This document shows, one piece after another, positions 44,614-54,452 of a stretch of DNA of 64,000 nt. Every line of letters begins with the position of its first letter. Position 1 is the first letter of the stretch. The stretch spans positions 3,348,001 through 3,412,000 of the forward strand of contig JAVHNS010000003.1 of assembly GCA_036872755.1 (NCBI GenBank), in the 5' to 3' direction. Both the position numbers and the translations under genes were made by a program. The notes beneath the pieces were generated by a model, which made no database searches, was not told the DNA's origin, and saw only the letters and a list, made by a program, of their open reading frames with translations. The stretch comes from Orbilia blumenaviensis. Lineage: Eukaryota; Ascomycota; Orbiliomycetes; Orbiliales; Orbiliaceae.

Positions 44614-45951
44614 ATGGCATCGCAGGTTCAGGATATCTCAGACCACGCACAGGATTTACCACAGAAAGAAGGAGCAATGCCTACCTTACCCTTCCGCCTC
44701 TTCGACCTCCCCCTCGAAATCCGAGAACTCATATACCTCCACTTAACCGACATAAGTCGTGCGCCTCTAGAACCAGACCTCAAATCCGAGATTATGTCCC
44801 CGGCCTCCGCGGTCAACTTCGACTACACTCAACGCCCCGCAAACCGGCTAGTTATAATCCGCGTACCACTGGCAATATACTACCCGACAAGACTACCAAG
44901 ATACTCACTCCTGCCAGTCCTCCAAACATGTCGACAACTACGGTCTGAATTCCAAAGATTCATATCCCTACTGCAGCTGAAACCCGGCGGGGGGCCAAAT
45001 CCGCTAGGATACACGCTGAACGTGGAAGCATACGACGCAGAAGTATTCCTCAAATGGACCAGACTCCAATTGCCGCCCGAGCAACCATATAATATTATCC
45101 CCGAATACAGAATAAATTACAACGTCTGCGGTCTCCAATCTAGATTAGAGTGCCCTCTTCGATTTAGCATAACTGGGGTTCCCGGCGACGAAGTGCTTGC
45201 GTTGTTTAACCTCCTGAACGACCTTTTGAACCACGGGCCGCAAGGGTTTTATAAACCCTCATTAAACGGCGGGGAGGGTGGTGGGAGGTGTGCAGAGGTG
45301 TTTATTCAGAAGTTGGTGTTGGACATTTCATTTACATTTGCCCCCATGCTCCAAAACCACATCCAATCGTATAGAGAACAGACACCTGTGCCTAACAGCA
45401 CCCAAAGCGATATAGCAGATATAATAATCACAGGCATGCATCAATTCAAAATGGATATCATGAAGGGATTTAAAGATTGGATGTCTACTTTCATATCAAT
45501 TGGACATCTTGACGGTGTTGTGGGCTCAGTCCAAATTCTATGGGATGGCGCCGAAGAATGGGAAGCCCCACCGGATCTAAGCGATCCAGAAAATCCTGTA
45601 TCTGACCAAAAAATGACCGCGTTCTTCGACCTAGCTGGCACCGAGAGGAAGCTGGAAATAATAGAACCATTATCATGGGAGAGATATAGATGGGGTAGAA
45701 AGGAGAGGTTTCAGATTAGTAGTAAGGGCCCTGCATGGAAGGATCGTTGGGTAGAGATGGACGGTGTGTGGGTTCCACCAGACGAAGTGCCGAGATGGTG
45801 GGTTAGGCCACGCGAACCTGCTGAGGAGGTGGCACCGGCCGCCGTGGTTAATGCAGATGAACCTGTGGCTCTGCAGAGGCTTCGTGAGGAAGTAGATTTT
45901 CTAGTTGCCAATGGTTTACTGCCCACAGACGAGCCTCCTAATGAACAGTAA
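44614..45951 (+). CDS. F-box-like fungal protein (FDLPLEIRELIY type)
   Basis: Single exon, 445 residues from ATG 44614 (an upstream in-frame TTG at 44584 was rejected). Residues about 24-50 read FRLFDLPLEIRELIYLHL, followed near 100 by LLPVLQTCRQLRSEF, the common layout of a large fungal family in which an F-box-like N-terminus is followed by a short conserved TCRQ motif. The rest is hydrophilic, with an acidic, Ala/Pro-rich C-terminal part. No enzyme motif. The likely role is protein-protein interaction, possibly as an SCF adaptor. Confidence 0.75.
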   Translation: MASQVQDISDHAQDLPQKEGAMPTLPFRLFDLPLEIRELIYLHLTDISRAPLEPDLKSEIMSPASAVNFDYTQRPANRLVIIRVPLAIYYPTRLPRYSLLPVLQTCRQLRSEFQRFISLLQLKPGGGPNPLGYTLNVEAYDAEVFLKWTRLQLPPEQPYNIIPEYRINYNVCGLQSRLECPLRFSITGVPGDEVLALFNLLNDLLNHGPQGFYKPSLNGGEGGGRCAEVFIQKLVLDISFTFAPMLQNHIQSYREQTPVPNSTQSDIADIIITGMHQFKMDIMKGFKDWMSTFISIGHLDGVVGSVQILWDGAEEWEAPPDLSDPENPVSDQKMTAFFDLAGTERKLEIIEPLSWERYRWGRKERFQISSKGPAWKDRWVEMDGVWVPPDEVPRWWVRPREPAEEVAPAAVVNADEPVALQRLREEVDFLVANGLLPTDEPPNEQ

Positions 45952-46329
45952 TTTATTTAATGTACTTATACTAGAAATTTAGAGTGTAAATTACGATGTC
46001 TGCTACTTGTCAACGTGATCAACCAGGCGCGCGCGAGCTCTTTGCGGAATACTGTGTGACAAACTCAATAGCACCAACGTGCAACACAAACTATCGCGAC
46101 CGTATTACATTGCCTAGCTGAACATCGACTATTGACTTCGTGTAGTAGATATCACATGTACCAGCACCGCTCTTTTACTATTTTTTCTAACTTTCCGACC
46201 CCTTAATATCTGAGCCTCTACGTTTTTGTAGCATATCAATTACGAAGTATCCGTCTATCCACCTCATTTCCGCTGCTTAAGATCTAAAGCATGGGATTTA
46301 CTCTCCATGGACAATGGTGTATCTCAGAC

Positions 46330-46560
46330 TCACGAACTACTGGACCCACCAGAACTACCAGAATTACCAGAACTGCCAGATCCACCGGATTCACCGGAGC
46401 TACCAGAGCTACCCTGACCTCCACTACTCCCTGGCTGTGTTGCGGTCGTTGTAGTTGTCGTTGGTGCAGTAATAATAGGACCATTGAGACCAATCGGTCC
46501 GGTAGGTGGTGGTGGAGTTTCCCAGCTGAGTCTGGTTGGGAGTGAGATTGTGGCAGTCAT
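46330..46560 (-). CDS. Possible small Ser/Gly-rich protein
   Basis: 76 residues from ATG 46560 with a good start context (ACAACATGACT). The N-terminal third is Pro-rich, then a Thr run, then a C-terminal half made almost only of Gly and Ser in short GSSG units encoded by 9-bp DNA repeats. No signal peptide. The DNA repeat could produce an open frame by chance, so this is tentative. Confidence 0.3.
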   Translation of the reverse strand: MTATISLPTRLSWETPPPPTGPIGLNGPIITAPTTTTTTATQPGSSGGQGSSGSSGESGGSGSSGNSGSSGGSSSS

Positions 46561-48817
46561 GTTGTTTATGAGGTTATATATTATTCGTGAGTGGTTTCTT
46601 AGTTAATTATAGTCTGAGACTTCGTTTATGCTTTGGATTTATATCGATTAGATACTGAGAGGGAATGGATTAGTGAGTTAACCATAAATCCGATTGCACG
46701 AGTATTTATAGTTGTCCCAGCGGTTAGCATTACGGGGGAAACCCAAGTGATTAAGAAACTAATAAAGCCGTTGAACGGTCGCAGGAAACACAATATCGTG
46801 AGCAATATGTTACAGGTGAATTTAACGCTATCGATGCTGGAGTAGCGCGCGTGCTAACGCGCTTGCCGGTATTTGAATCAATATCCTCGCTATAGTGCTA
46901 AATCGCGAAAGAAATAGTAACCTATATAAAATCAATATAGATGAATTCGACCCTGTAAAACCAGTGAAAATCTTGTTCCATTCACTCGTTAGAGTCACTC
47001 CAGCGCTCAAAACCATAAAGCGGACACCATATCTGTCGGAATATGAATTCCAAGCCCGTCAATCTGAGATTTATATTCGAACTCCGTATCTAGGTCTATC
47101 ATTGAGCTATAGAATTATGAAACAAACCTACCCTGTAACAAAATATCCAAAAAATCAGCGAAACAAGATATACGATAGCCGAGGACTAGAGAAATTGGTT
47201 TCAGAGGGGGTGCAAAATACAACAGTTAAAATGTGTTGGATATTTGACGTTGCACCACGGATTATAATTACTGGGGGATGTATCCCAGCCTACAGCCTGA
47301 GGTCTGGGCCTGTATGGTTTCTTTATGTACGCTCCAACGAATATATATTAGAAAATCCGTTCAAGAACTCGTGTCCGCAGTTTTCAACCATAATACGACC
47401 GATGCAATATATTGACCCAGAGTGCCTTAGCCTCAAAGTATACTAGCCACAGTGGCGCGGATCTACCTCTTCGATATATCCGGCACCAAGATAGTATGTT
47501 GGCGCTGTGAGAGTTTCATGAAAATGTGCATCTTACAGAAAGTAATTAGAGTTTCTAAAGCTTAAAAACGGTAACTAATTAGCTTTGGCTAATACTGATG
47601 CTATACCTCGAACCCGAGGAAATGTGTCGTAGAGCTATCTCACTTTCGAATCATTGAATTGCCAGGCCGCTAGCATCCGAATATCAAGTCTACCGTTGCA
47701 CACATATAACTATTCCGCTATACATCCATAATATACCCCCTCCCCCCGCAAACTCGCTTGATAACACACACCCCCCACCCCAGCAAAGTCTGCACTTTTT
47801 TTAGCCTAATTATAGCACACCTATCACCAACCAATACTCAAACCAAACCACCTCAGAAACCAATAACTCGATGCATTTCGGCGAACTCGGGCTGTGGCGC
47901 CGTACCGTCAATACCCTTCTGTGACAGCGGAAAGGGGGGGGGAACTCTCGCTTACGACGCGAGGCTACTGGGTAGTTAGGCCATGGGTCTGCTGACTGGG
48001 GTTGGGGATATTCAGCAAGGATAGTGATATATATGGGCGTATTGCCGGAATCCGACTGTGATAGCTAGTTTTTTGTTCGCTTCCTGCTGATGGTGAGGAT
48101 TTGGTGGTCTGTGCGGCTGTTATAACGTTAAGTGTATACATAACATTATCGGTCACACGGTCTGTTAATCTCTGACCAAGACGCGGCGTCTAATTACTTC
48201 TAGAAGACGCTAAGCATTGCAATTCAAAGAAATTAGATATCGTTATGTGATCCTTTGATCTCGACTAACTAGTATAATAGGATGTAAGGGTATATACCTC
48301 CTCGAGCCGCCAGAGGTCTAATGTATTAGAACGAATCAAAATATCATCCGTATCCTGGAACTCGCCTAAGCTGGCCCCTCATCCTATAAGCTCACATCCT
48401 CTAACGGGCGCGCAGTTTTATTCTGTTAATATTCAATAGTCATATTAATAATCTTATGAATTAGCCTTAAGACCTGCATAAATACGAACTGGAGATATAC
48501 TGCCACCAGTTGCTTCAAGGGATCTTAGCTGCCATCAATATCGGCAAGCGGCTCTCAGAAGACCATGAACGAGGTATGTTGGGCCAATACTAGCCTGGAG
48601 TATAAAGAGCCCTGAGCCGGCTTAGAGAAGTTACAGTCCGCCACCGCCCCAATATCACAAAAGCTCACGCGACACATCTTCATACTCGATATCGATAGCT
48701 TAGGCAGTTGCCACTGATACTATTCCACTGTCCATACCGCTTCAATCTCTGATCCAAACCATTACCTACAAACCAACAATATATATCCCATTTACCAATC
48801 CAAAAAAATCCGCAAAA
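46561..48817. other. Intergenic before the secreted protein gene
   Basis: Contains an open plus-strand frame of 183 codons (46895-47446) that has no ATG near its start and no recognised family; it may be an exon or a relic. C-rich run near 47740-47780. The final 100 bases are the leader of the secreted-protein gene. Confidence 0.35.
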
Positions 48818-49246
48818 ATGAAGCTCCTCCTCCTCCCCACCATCCTCCTAACCGCCACAGCCGCACACGCCCAAACCTGTTTCTCAGTCTGGCAATACGT
48901 TCAATGTTCCTCCAACGGTCCCAGCTCCGTCATAGCATCCACCGCCGCAGGTCCCGGCTACGGCGGCGGCGGCTCCCCATCATGGTGCACCGCATATTGT
49001 AACACCAACGCTCCAAGTGCCACCTACGCCGGTATCATAACCCAGCAGACAAACGGCCAGTATACCTCCTACTGCAGGTGTGGAGTTCTGAGCCCCAATT
49101 CTCCGCCGATCGTACCTGATGGTGCGGCTTGCTATTATCCTTGTGCGTATTCGAGTAAGACGGAGGCGATGTGTAGGGATGGGACTTGTAGGTGTGGTGG
49201 GCCGAGGGCTTATAGTATCTATACGAAGGTTACTGTCTGCCCGTAG
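48818..49246 (+). CDS. Small secreted Cys-rich, WSC-like protein
   Basis: 142 residues, single exon. The first 18 residues form a clear signal peptide (MKLLLLPTILLTATAAHA, cleavage before Gln). The mature part has 12 cysteines. A central stretch, C-x3-C ... ATYAGI ... YCRCG, has the order of a WSC-type module, in which a CxxxC pair, a YAG motif and a CxCG pair recur; such modules bind glycans. No transmembrane anchor or GPI signal is seen, so it is probably released. Candidate wall or effector protein; the WSC resemblance is by eye. Confidence 0.75.
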   Translation: MKLLLLPTILLTATAAHAQTCFSVWQYVQCSSNGPSSVIASTAAGPGYGGGGSPSWCTAYCNTNAPSATYAGIITQQTNGQYTSYCRCGVLSPNSPPIVPDGAACYYPCAYSSKTEAMCRDGTCRCGGPRAYSIYTKVTVCP

Positions 49247-49487
49247 TTCTCATGATACTCTGCGGGTTGTTCAGTGGAGTTCGAAAAACCTCACCTAAGG
49301 GCGCGATGATTGTATATATATACTAGCATAAAGATTCTAAACAGTTAAAAATATGGCTTATTCGTATAAACGTTACTTGATTCTATTGTGCTAGTCTACA
49401 GTTGCAAAAGTAATTACTTAAGCTATTTGTAGAACAGGGGGGTATCTGGAGGTATTTTCCCAGCTATTTCGTCTTTGTAGGGCTGGT

Positions 49488-50835
49488 CTAATTAATGGCA
49501 TTCCACGAACCCCGTCCACTGACCAACTTCACAGTGGGGTCTAACTCTAGCCCAAATCCAGGCTTATCCAATGTTTGCACTAACATCTTTCCATTCTCTG
49601 GCAATGGTTCGTCCTTGAACAGCCCTCCAAAGACGGGTAGCACGCTTTGTCCATCCGGTGAGTTGGCAAGATATTCCTGGAATGGGGTGTTGTTCTGGGA
49701 GATAACAAAGTGGTAGGAGTAAGGGCCTGAAGCGTGGGGTACTACAGGGATATCATAGGCGGCAGCTTGAGCTGAGATCTTGAGGAGTTCAGTTAAACCA
49801 CCGACCCACATGATATCTGGTTGGAGGATGTCGATGTTGCGGCCTTTGATGAGTTCGCGGAATCCGTATTTTGTGTATTCGTGCTATATTTTCCTTGGTT
49901 AATACTCATTCGTGGGAAGTGAAAGTGTAAATGGGAGTTGGCAGTACCTCTCCAGTAGTAAACTTCATTGTAGGATGCGCCCTTTTCAGGAGCGCATAGC
50001 CCTCGGTATCATCCGGGTGCAAGACCTCCTCCCACCAATTCAGATTCAAATCCTTTGTCTTCTCTACGATCTCAATAGTATACTGAACATTCAAGCTCAT
50101 ATAGCAATCTACCATGATTGGGAAGTCCGGCCCAACAGCTTCTCGCTGCTTTCGTAGATACTCAATGTTCTTTCTCAGGCCTTCCTGTCCGTCGTCAGGG
50201 CAGTACGGAAGTGGGACCTTGGCGCCCCAGAAGCCCATCTCTTTAGTAGCTGCCGACGAAGGACCGGTACAGTAGAAGTCGATGTGTGGACGCGTGGCAC
50301 CCCCGATCATCTTGTATACTGGCTCGCCACGGATCTTACCGACGAGATCCCATAGTGCCAAATCCACGACGGAGATAACAGCGATGGGAAGCCCCTTTCG
50401 GCCGTAGAACATTGAAGCACGGAACATCTGCTCCCACAGGATATTCGTATCTCTCGGATCGGCTCCAATCAAGAATCGCTCGAAGTGGCTGTGGACTAGC
50501 CAACAGGCAGGAGGACCTCCGAAGCCAGTGGCGAAACCCTTGGTCCCGTCCGAAGCAATGACCTCGACGCAGAACGACCCGAGCACATTGATCCCCCAGG
50601 ACGTGCGGGTCTTCTTGTACTCGGCGTACCGGGACATAGGAGTCGAGATTGGAGAGGAAACAAGCCAATGCTCAGCCTTGACATTGTGGTAGTCTCCGCC
50701 GGTGCCAACCTGTAGATAGCAGATTAGTCTGGATTATGACAATTGATCGGCGAAGGGAGAGGGTATGCTTACGCCGGCTGTAAGGTAGGTGTTAACCTCC
50801 TTGATAGTTGGAAAGGTCTTAAGAGTTGAAGCCAT
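49488..50835 (-). CDS. LRA3: L-rhamnonate dehydratase (enolase superfamily)
   Basis: Three exons on the minus strand: 50835-50773, 50709-49948, 49883-49488, all in frame, 406 residues, the usual length. Introns are 63 and 64 bp. Family hallmarks: GGDYHN near the N-terminus, ISTPMSRYAEY, GINVLG, then the mandelate-racemase-type barrel with D222 (IMVDCYMSL), E248 or E249 (WWEE), E275 in TTGEHEYT as metal ligands and D298/H325 (QPDI, VVPHASG) as the acid-base pair; the C-terminal NTPFQEY and DKPGFGLEL segments match RhmD-type enzymes. It removes water from L-rhamnonate to give 2-keto-3-deoxy-L-rhamnonate in non-phosphorylative rhamnose use. No other recognised rhamnose gene is adjacent. The specific substrate rests on family resemblance. 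Confidence 0.88.
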
Positions 50836-52303
50836 AGCGGAAACTTTGTAGAGCAGTTCCGTACAATACAATTGAGGGGGTGATTGAGAGAGGTGATCCG
50901 TTCAATTTCAGCCTTGCGACGGGATTCGGGGCAGTAGCGTGGTATATCAAGCTCCCAAGGAATGTCCAAAAGGGCCAAGGTCGGGTGAATTTATGCAATT
51001 CTCCCAAAACGCGAAAAAGTATGGGTGTTTATGACTCGTGTAATGTCTAGGTGCTATTTCGATATCGATAAGGATGGGAAGTTCCAGGTGGGTGAACCGG
51101 AGTGGATTTCGGACGTCCCCTTTTTGCTCTCTGATTTCCCCCGCCCGCAGCTCCCGCTATTGAATCACGCTATAGCTGACGGCGGTACCCACCTCCGACT
51201 CTAAATTTTCCGTCCATTGAGGGCCACTGGCCGCTCCTCTTTCGCCCCCCGCCGTCGGTGTTCGAGACGATCAGAAAGAAGAAATAAGTGGGTTCTTTGG
51301 TTTTCGATTAGGTCGGGTTTGTTCGAGGCTAGAGCTAAAACGAAACTCCGAGGAATGCATGTCAGCGGGAAGGTCTAGAAACGCTTTTTCTGGAGGTGAA
51401 GGGAGTTTCTGGTCGCCGGATTTGGTCTCGTAACGGGTATAGGTTCGTCAATTTACCTTGGAATCGGGTATTCTGGAAGCTGGGTTTCGTTCGAGCGGGG
51501 ATTGTTGGAGCTACTCTTGATATAGCAGTCGAGACGAGATATCGAGACGATGCCGACGTCTGGGGTCAGCTGTGGCGGGGAGTCTTGCGTAACGATGCCT
51601 CGGCTATCTTGCGCTTAATTTCGCCTATCGAACTGGCGGTTAACTACCTTATGAAGGACAAGAATATGGCAACCGGAGTACTGTGAGGCTAATGGGAAGC
51701 CTGAATATATGGTCATGATGGAAGGGATACTTATCTTAGTGATTTTATCAGGGGCTCCGAAGTCGGGATGTCAAAATCTCGTTGATAGGCGTTGTATCAC
51801 GTGTTAGTTCCCATGCAAATTGTTGGATTTTGATGTCTCAACACAAACCTGAGGTGTCGACCACAAGATACCAAGGGCAAGAGGCTTACCGACGAGCTTC
51901 TCCTATCTTACACCGCTCGCATAAAACTTGCGCTATACGAGAGTTATTAGCATAATCAAGTTGGCAGCACATTTTCGCACAGCATACGGAACACATGAAA
52001 AGGAGCAAGTACAGCATAACGCGTGGGAGCAGAAAGTAATTGAAACCATTGGGACGATGAAGGTGAACAGCAGCGCAAAAACAGAATGGTATTAATGATG
52101 GGCTTAAAGCCCGCATGTAAAGAAGAAGAAGGGCCTAGGAGCCCACAAAATGCACTCGAGAGAAAGGAGAAAAAGGAGAAGGAAGGGAGAGAGAAGGAGG
52201 GAAGGCGAGAGAGAAAGGACGGTGGGTTTTTTGCTTTCGAGGAGTTTTCCATCTCCCCGCCAGAGAGGGCTTTAACGTCACTCTCTGGTGTGACGGGATC
52301 TCC
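50836..52303. other. Intergenic
   Basis: Promoter of the rhamnonate dehydratase and 3' flank of the next gene. The only long plus frame (51396-51686) starts with GTG and is not supported. Purine-rich tract at about 52155-52220. No RNA gene seen. Confidence 0.35.
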
Positions 52304-53282
52304 TTAAAAGATTCCAGGGCAGGAGAAGGCCTGTTCGAGGGCCTCAAGGGCGGCACGGCCAGCTTCAACACGAGCAGCATGTAAATTTCTGCCGCTCCCG
52401 CGGACTTTCCAGTTTCGGTGTCCGAAACCGATGCTCCTAATGACGAGCTCTTCCCACGACCCGTCACCTTCCTTTCCCACGGATGTCTCGGTACTGGTGA
52501 CCGCGAGCCCGTTGGCTCGGACAAAGGCAGTCAACTCGGGGCAGGCTCGGGCCACTCCGGCGGGGATGTCTGGTCTTGTTCTGTCGACCGTCCGAGAACC
52601 CGGGACTGCTTCCTGAGAGTCGGCGCTATCAAGGACCGTCTCCCATACCGCAGCTCGTACGACCAACCGAAGGCCAGTTTCAATCTGGTCTCGGTGGCCG
52701 TAGAGCCCCGCGGTATGGAGGAGGCCCATGATTTCACCGACGTCAAGAGGCAGGTCCACGGTCCCGACGTCGACACCTACAAGACCAGTAAAGTCGAAGC
52801 ACTTCGCAAAGGCCGCGATCTGGCTCCGGGTAGAAAGACGATCTACCGCCTCCTGTTCCATTACACATATTTTGTCAGTATGATATTCCATTCAAAGACG
52901 ACGGGATCGGTATGAGAAGAAAGGATTAAGGGAGGAATTATCAACGTACTCTGATGTGGGCCCGTGGGAGTTGGCGGCGGGAAAGATGTTGCCTGACCTC
53001 GTCGGCCACGAAGGCAGAGATTGCCCTGATACCATTTTGGGCTCTCTGAAAGGTGTTCCCCCGCATCGTTGGCCTCCCAGGTACTAGGAGGGCGACGCGG
53101 AAGTTCACCAATCCAGAGAGCCCACCAGCCTCGGAGAAGTCGAACTTGTACTTCTCTGCATCGGGGTAATAGATATTACCCTCCAGCTTCTTTCCGTTAC
53201 TGGTAAAAAACCTTGTTTGGGGGGCTCGGGCGCTGCCGCTCCTGGAGGTAGTGGCTGTGGGAACGGTTGGAGAGGAAGTCAT
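52304..53282 (-). CDS. Uncharacterised protein, GC-rich gene
   Basis: Exons 53282-52950 and 52852-52304; the 97-bp intron (GTACGT...AACAG) keeps frame, 293 residues. ATG 53282 has a strong context (TCCACCATGACT); upstream frame extension lacks conserved character. The N-terminus is Ser/Thr-rich. The last 50 residues (SWEELVIRSIGFGHRNWKV, then a GSGR...A..EAGRAALEAL helix) faintly resemble the end of a double-stranded-RNA-binding fold, but this is weak. No catalytic motif is recognised. Third codon positions are more GC-rich than in its neighbours. Confidence 0.6.
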
Positions 53283-54050
53283 GGTGGAACAGGGAAGATG
53301 AAGACCTGGAAGACACCGGAGGGGAAAACTTGGAGGAATGATTGTGATAAGATCGACGCGATGGACAACTGGGTGTTGGGATTGTGGGGTGATGGTGCGA
53401 TGGTGAATGTCAGGAAGAAAGAGATGGAGGGTGTGGAGGTTAGAGAGCAAAAAATAAAAAGGTTTATGGCTGGGATCCAAAATACATAACATAGGACAAC
53501 CTCCAGAGTATGCGTCGAATAGGAAATGTGAATATGGCTGACAAGAGCCTGGCAAACACTTCGCCGTTAGGGCTACTTCAATGGGCCTGCTCGGCGGTCA
53601 TAAATAGCACGGCGAGCTTTAACAATAGCTACCACAGCTAGACCTTGTCATAAAGCGCCTTACCCGTATGCGTGCAGATATGCTATGATACTAGTCTCGT
53701 AGTACTACTATACCTATCTCGTAAACTTACTCTAGCTCTCAGGCTTTCCCCATTAAAATATTCGGTGGTGGATATATCACCAGAATACTTAAATGCATAG
53801 TGGCTGAGCTATTACGCATATCGCGACGAACGAACGGCTTTGACCAGCTATTTATTGTTATCGGTTCTAGATTGTTAGCTATCAGAGCAATCAATGATAG
53901 TAATAGTGGTATATCATCTTTATATTAATCAGTAGCATATCGGTAGGGCGTGGGTCATCAAGGATGGGGGTTCAAAATTGCCTAATTGGGAATACTAGAT
54001 GCTTCCATAGCAGCACAGATCCGAACCCAAACGTATGGATACTCATTGAA
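53283..54050. other. Intergenic with a tRNA-like fragment
   Basis: At 53933-53977 on the plus strand an A-box-like TAGCATATCGGTAGGGC is followed about 35 bp later by a B-box-like GGGTTCAAAA. Stems of a functional tRNA cannot be drawn. It lies next to the 3' tail of the SINE. Nothing else supported. Confidence 0.25.
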
Positions 54051-54452
54051 AAACAATAAATAAAAAATAAAAAAATAAAAAAATAAAAATAAAAATAAAA
54101 AAAGTATGTATAGTTTGTATATCTTGTTTGTCCTTGTTTGTCTAATTTTTGTGGGTCTACCACTCGGCAGAGTCACTCTCAGTTGCCTCCTCACATAACG
54201 CACAACACACCAATCCGCTACCGGGGTCCGTTGTTGGCCCCGAGCCTTTGTGTACTCCCATTGGGATCGCCTTCTGTTAGTGTCCTCATTTAAGAGGCTA
54301 ATCCGTAGCGCCAGCCCTCCGGTCAAGTGCACACGCCGGTTTGATCCCATCACGATTGGCCGGCCGTCGGGCATCACTGGCAACTGAGAGGCTCGAACCC
54401 TGGACTAGTAGATAAAAGCCGAAGCTCTTACCCACCAGACTAGAGGCCGGCG
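54051..54452 (-). mobile_element. Probable tRNA-derived SINE
   Basis: On the minus strand the element begins with a tRNA-like head: A-box-like TAGTCTGGTGGGTAAGAGC (54442-54424) and B-box GGTTCGAGCC (54399-54390), spaced as in tRNA genes. A unique body of about 280 bp follows, then a T-rich tail of TTTTTATTTTT units (54103-54051). This is the structure of a pol III-transcribed short retroposon. Flanks at both ends are A/T-rich, so a target duplication cannot be defined. The parent tRNA is not assignable (the anticodon-loop region reads CTTTTAT, Lys-like). No second copy is in the window. Confidence 0.65.

Noticed and set aside
51396..51686. 96-codon plus frame upstream of the rhamnonate dehydratase
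   Set aside because: GTG start, no ATG until near its end, no family features.
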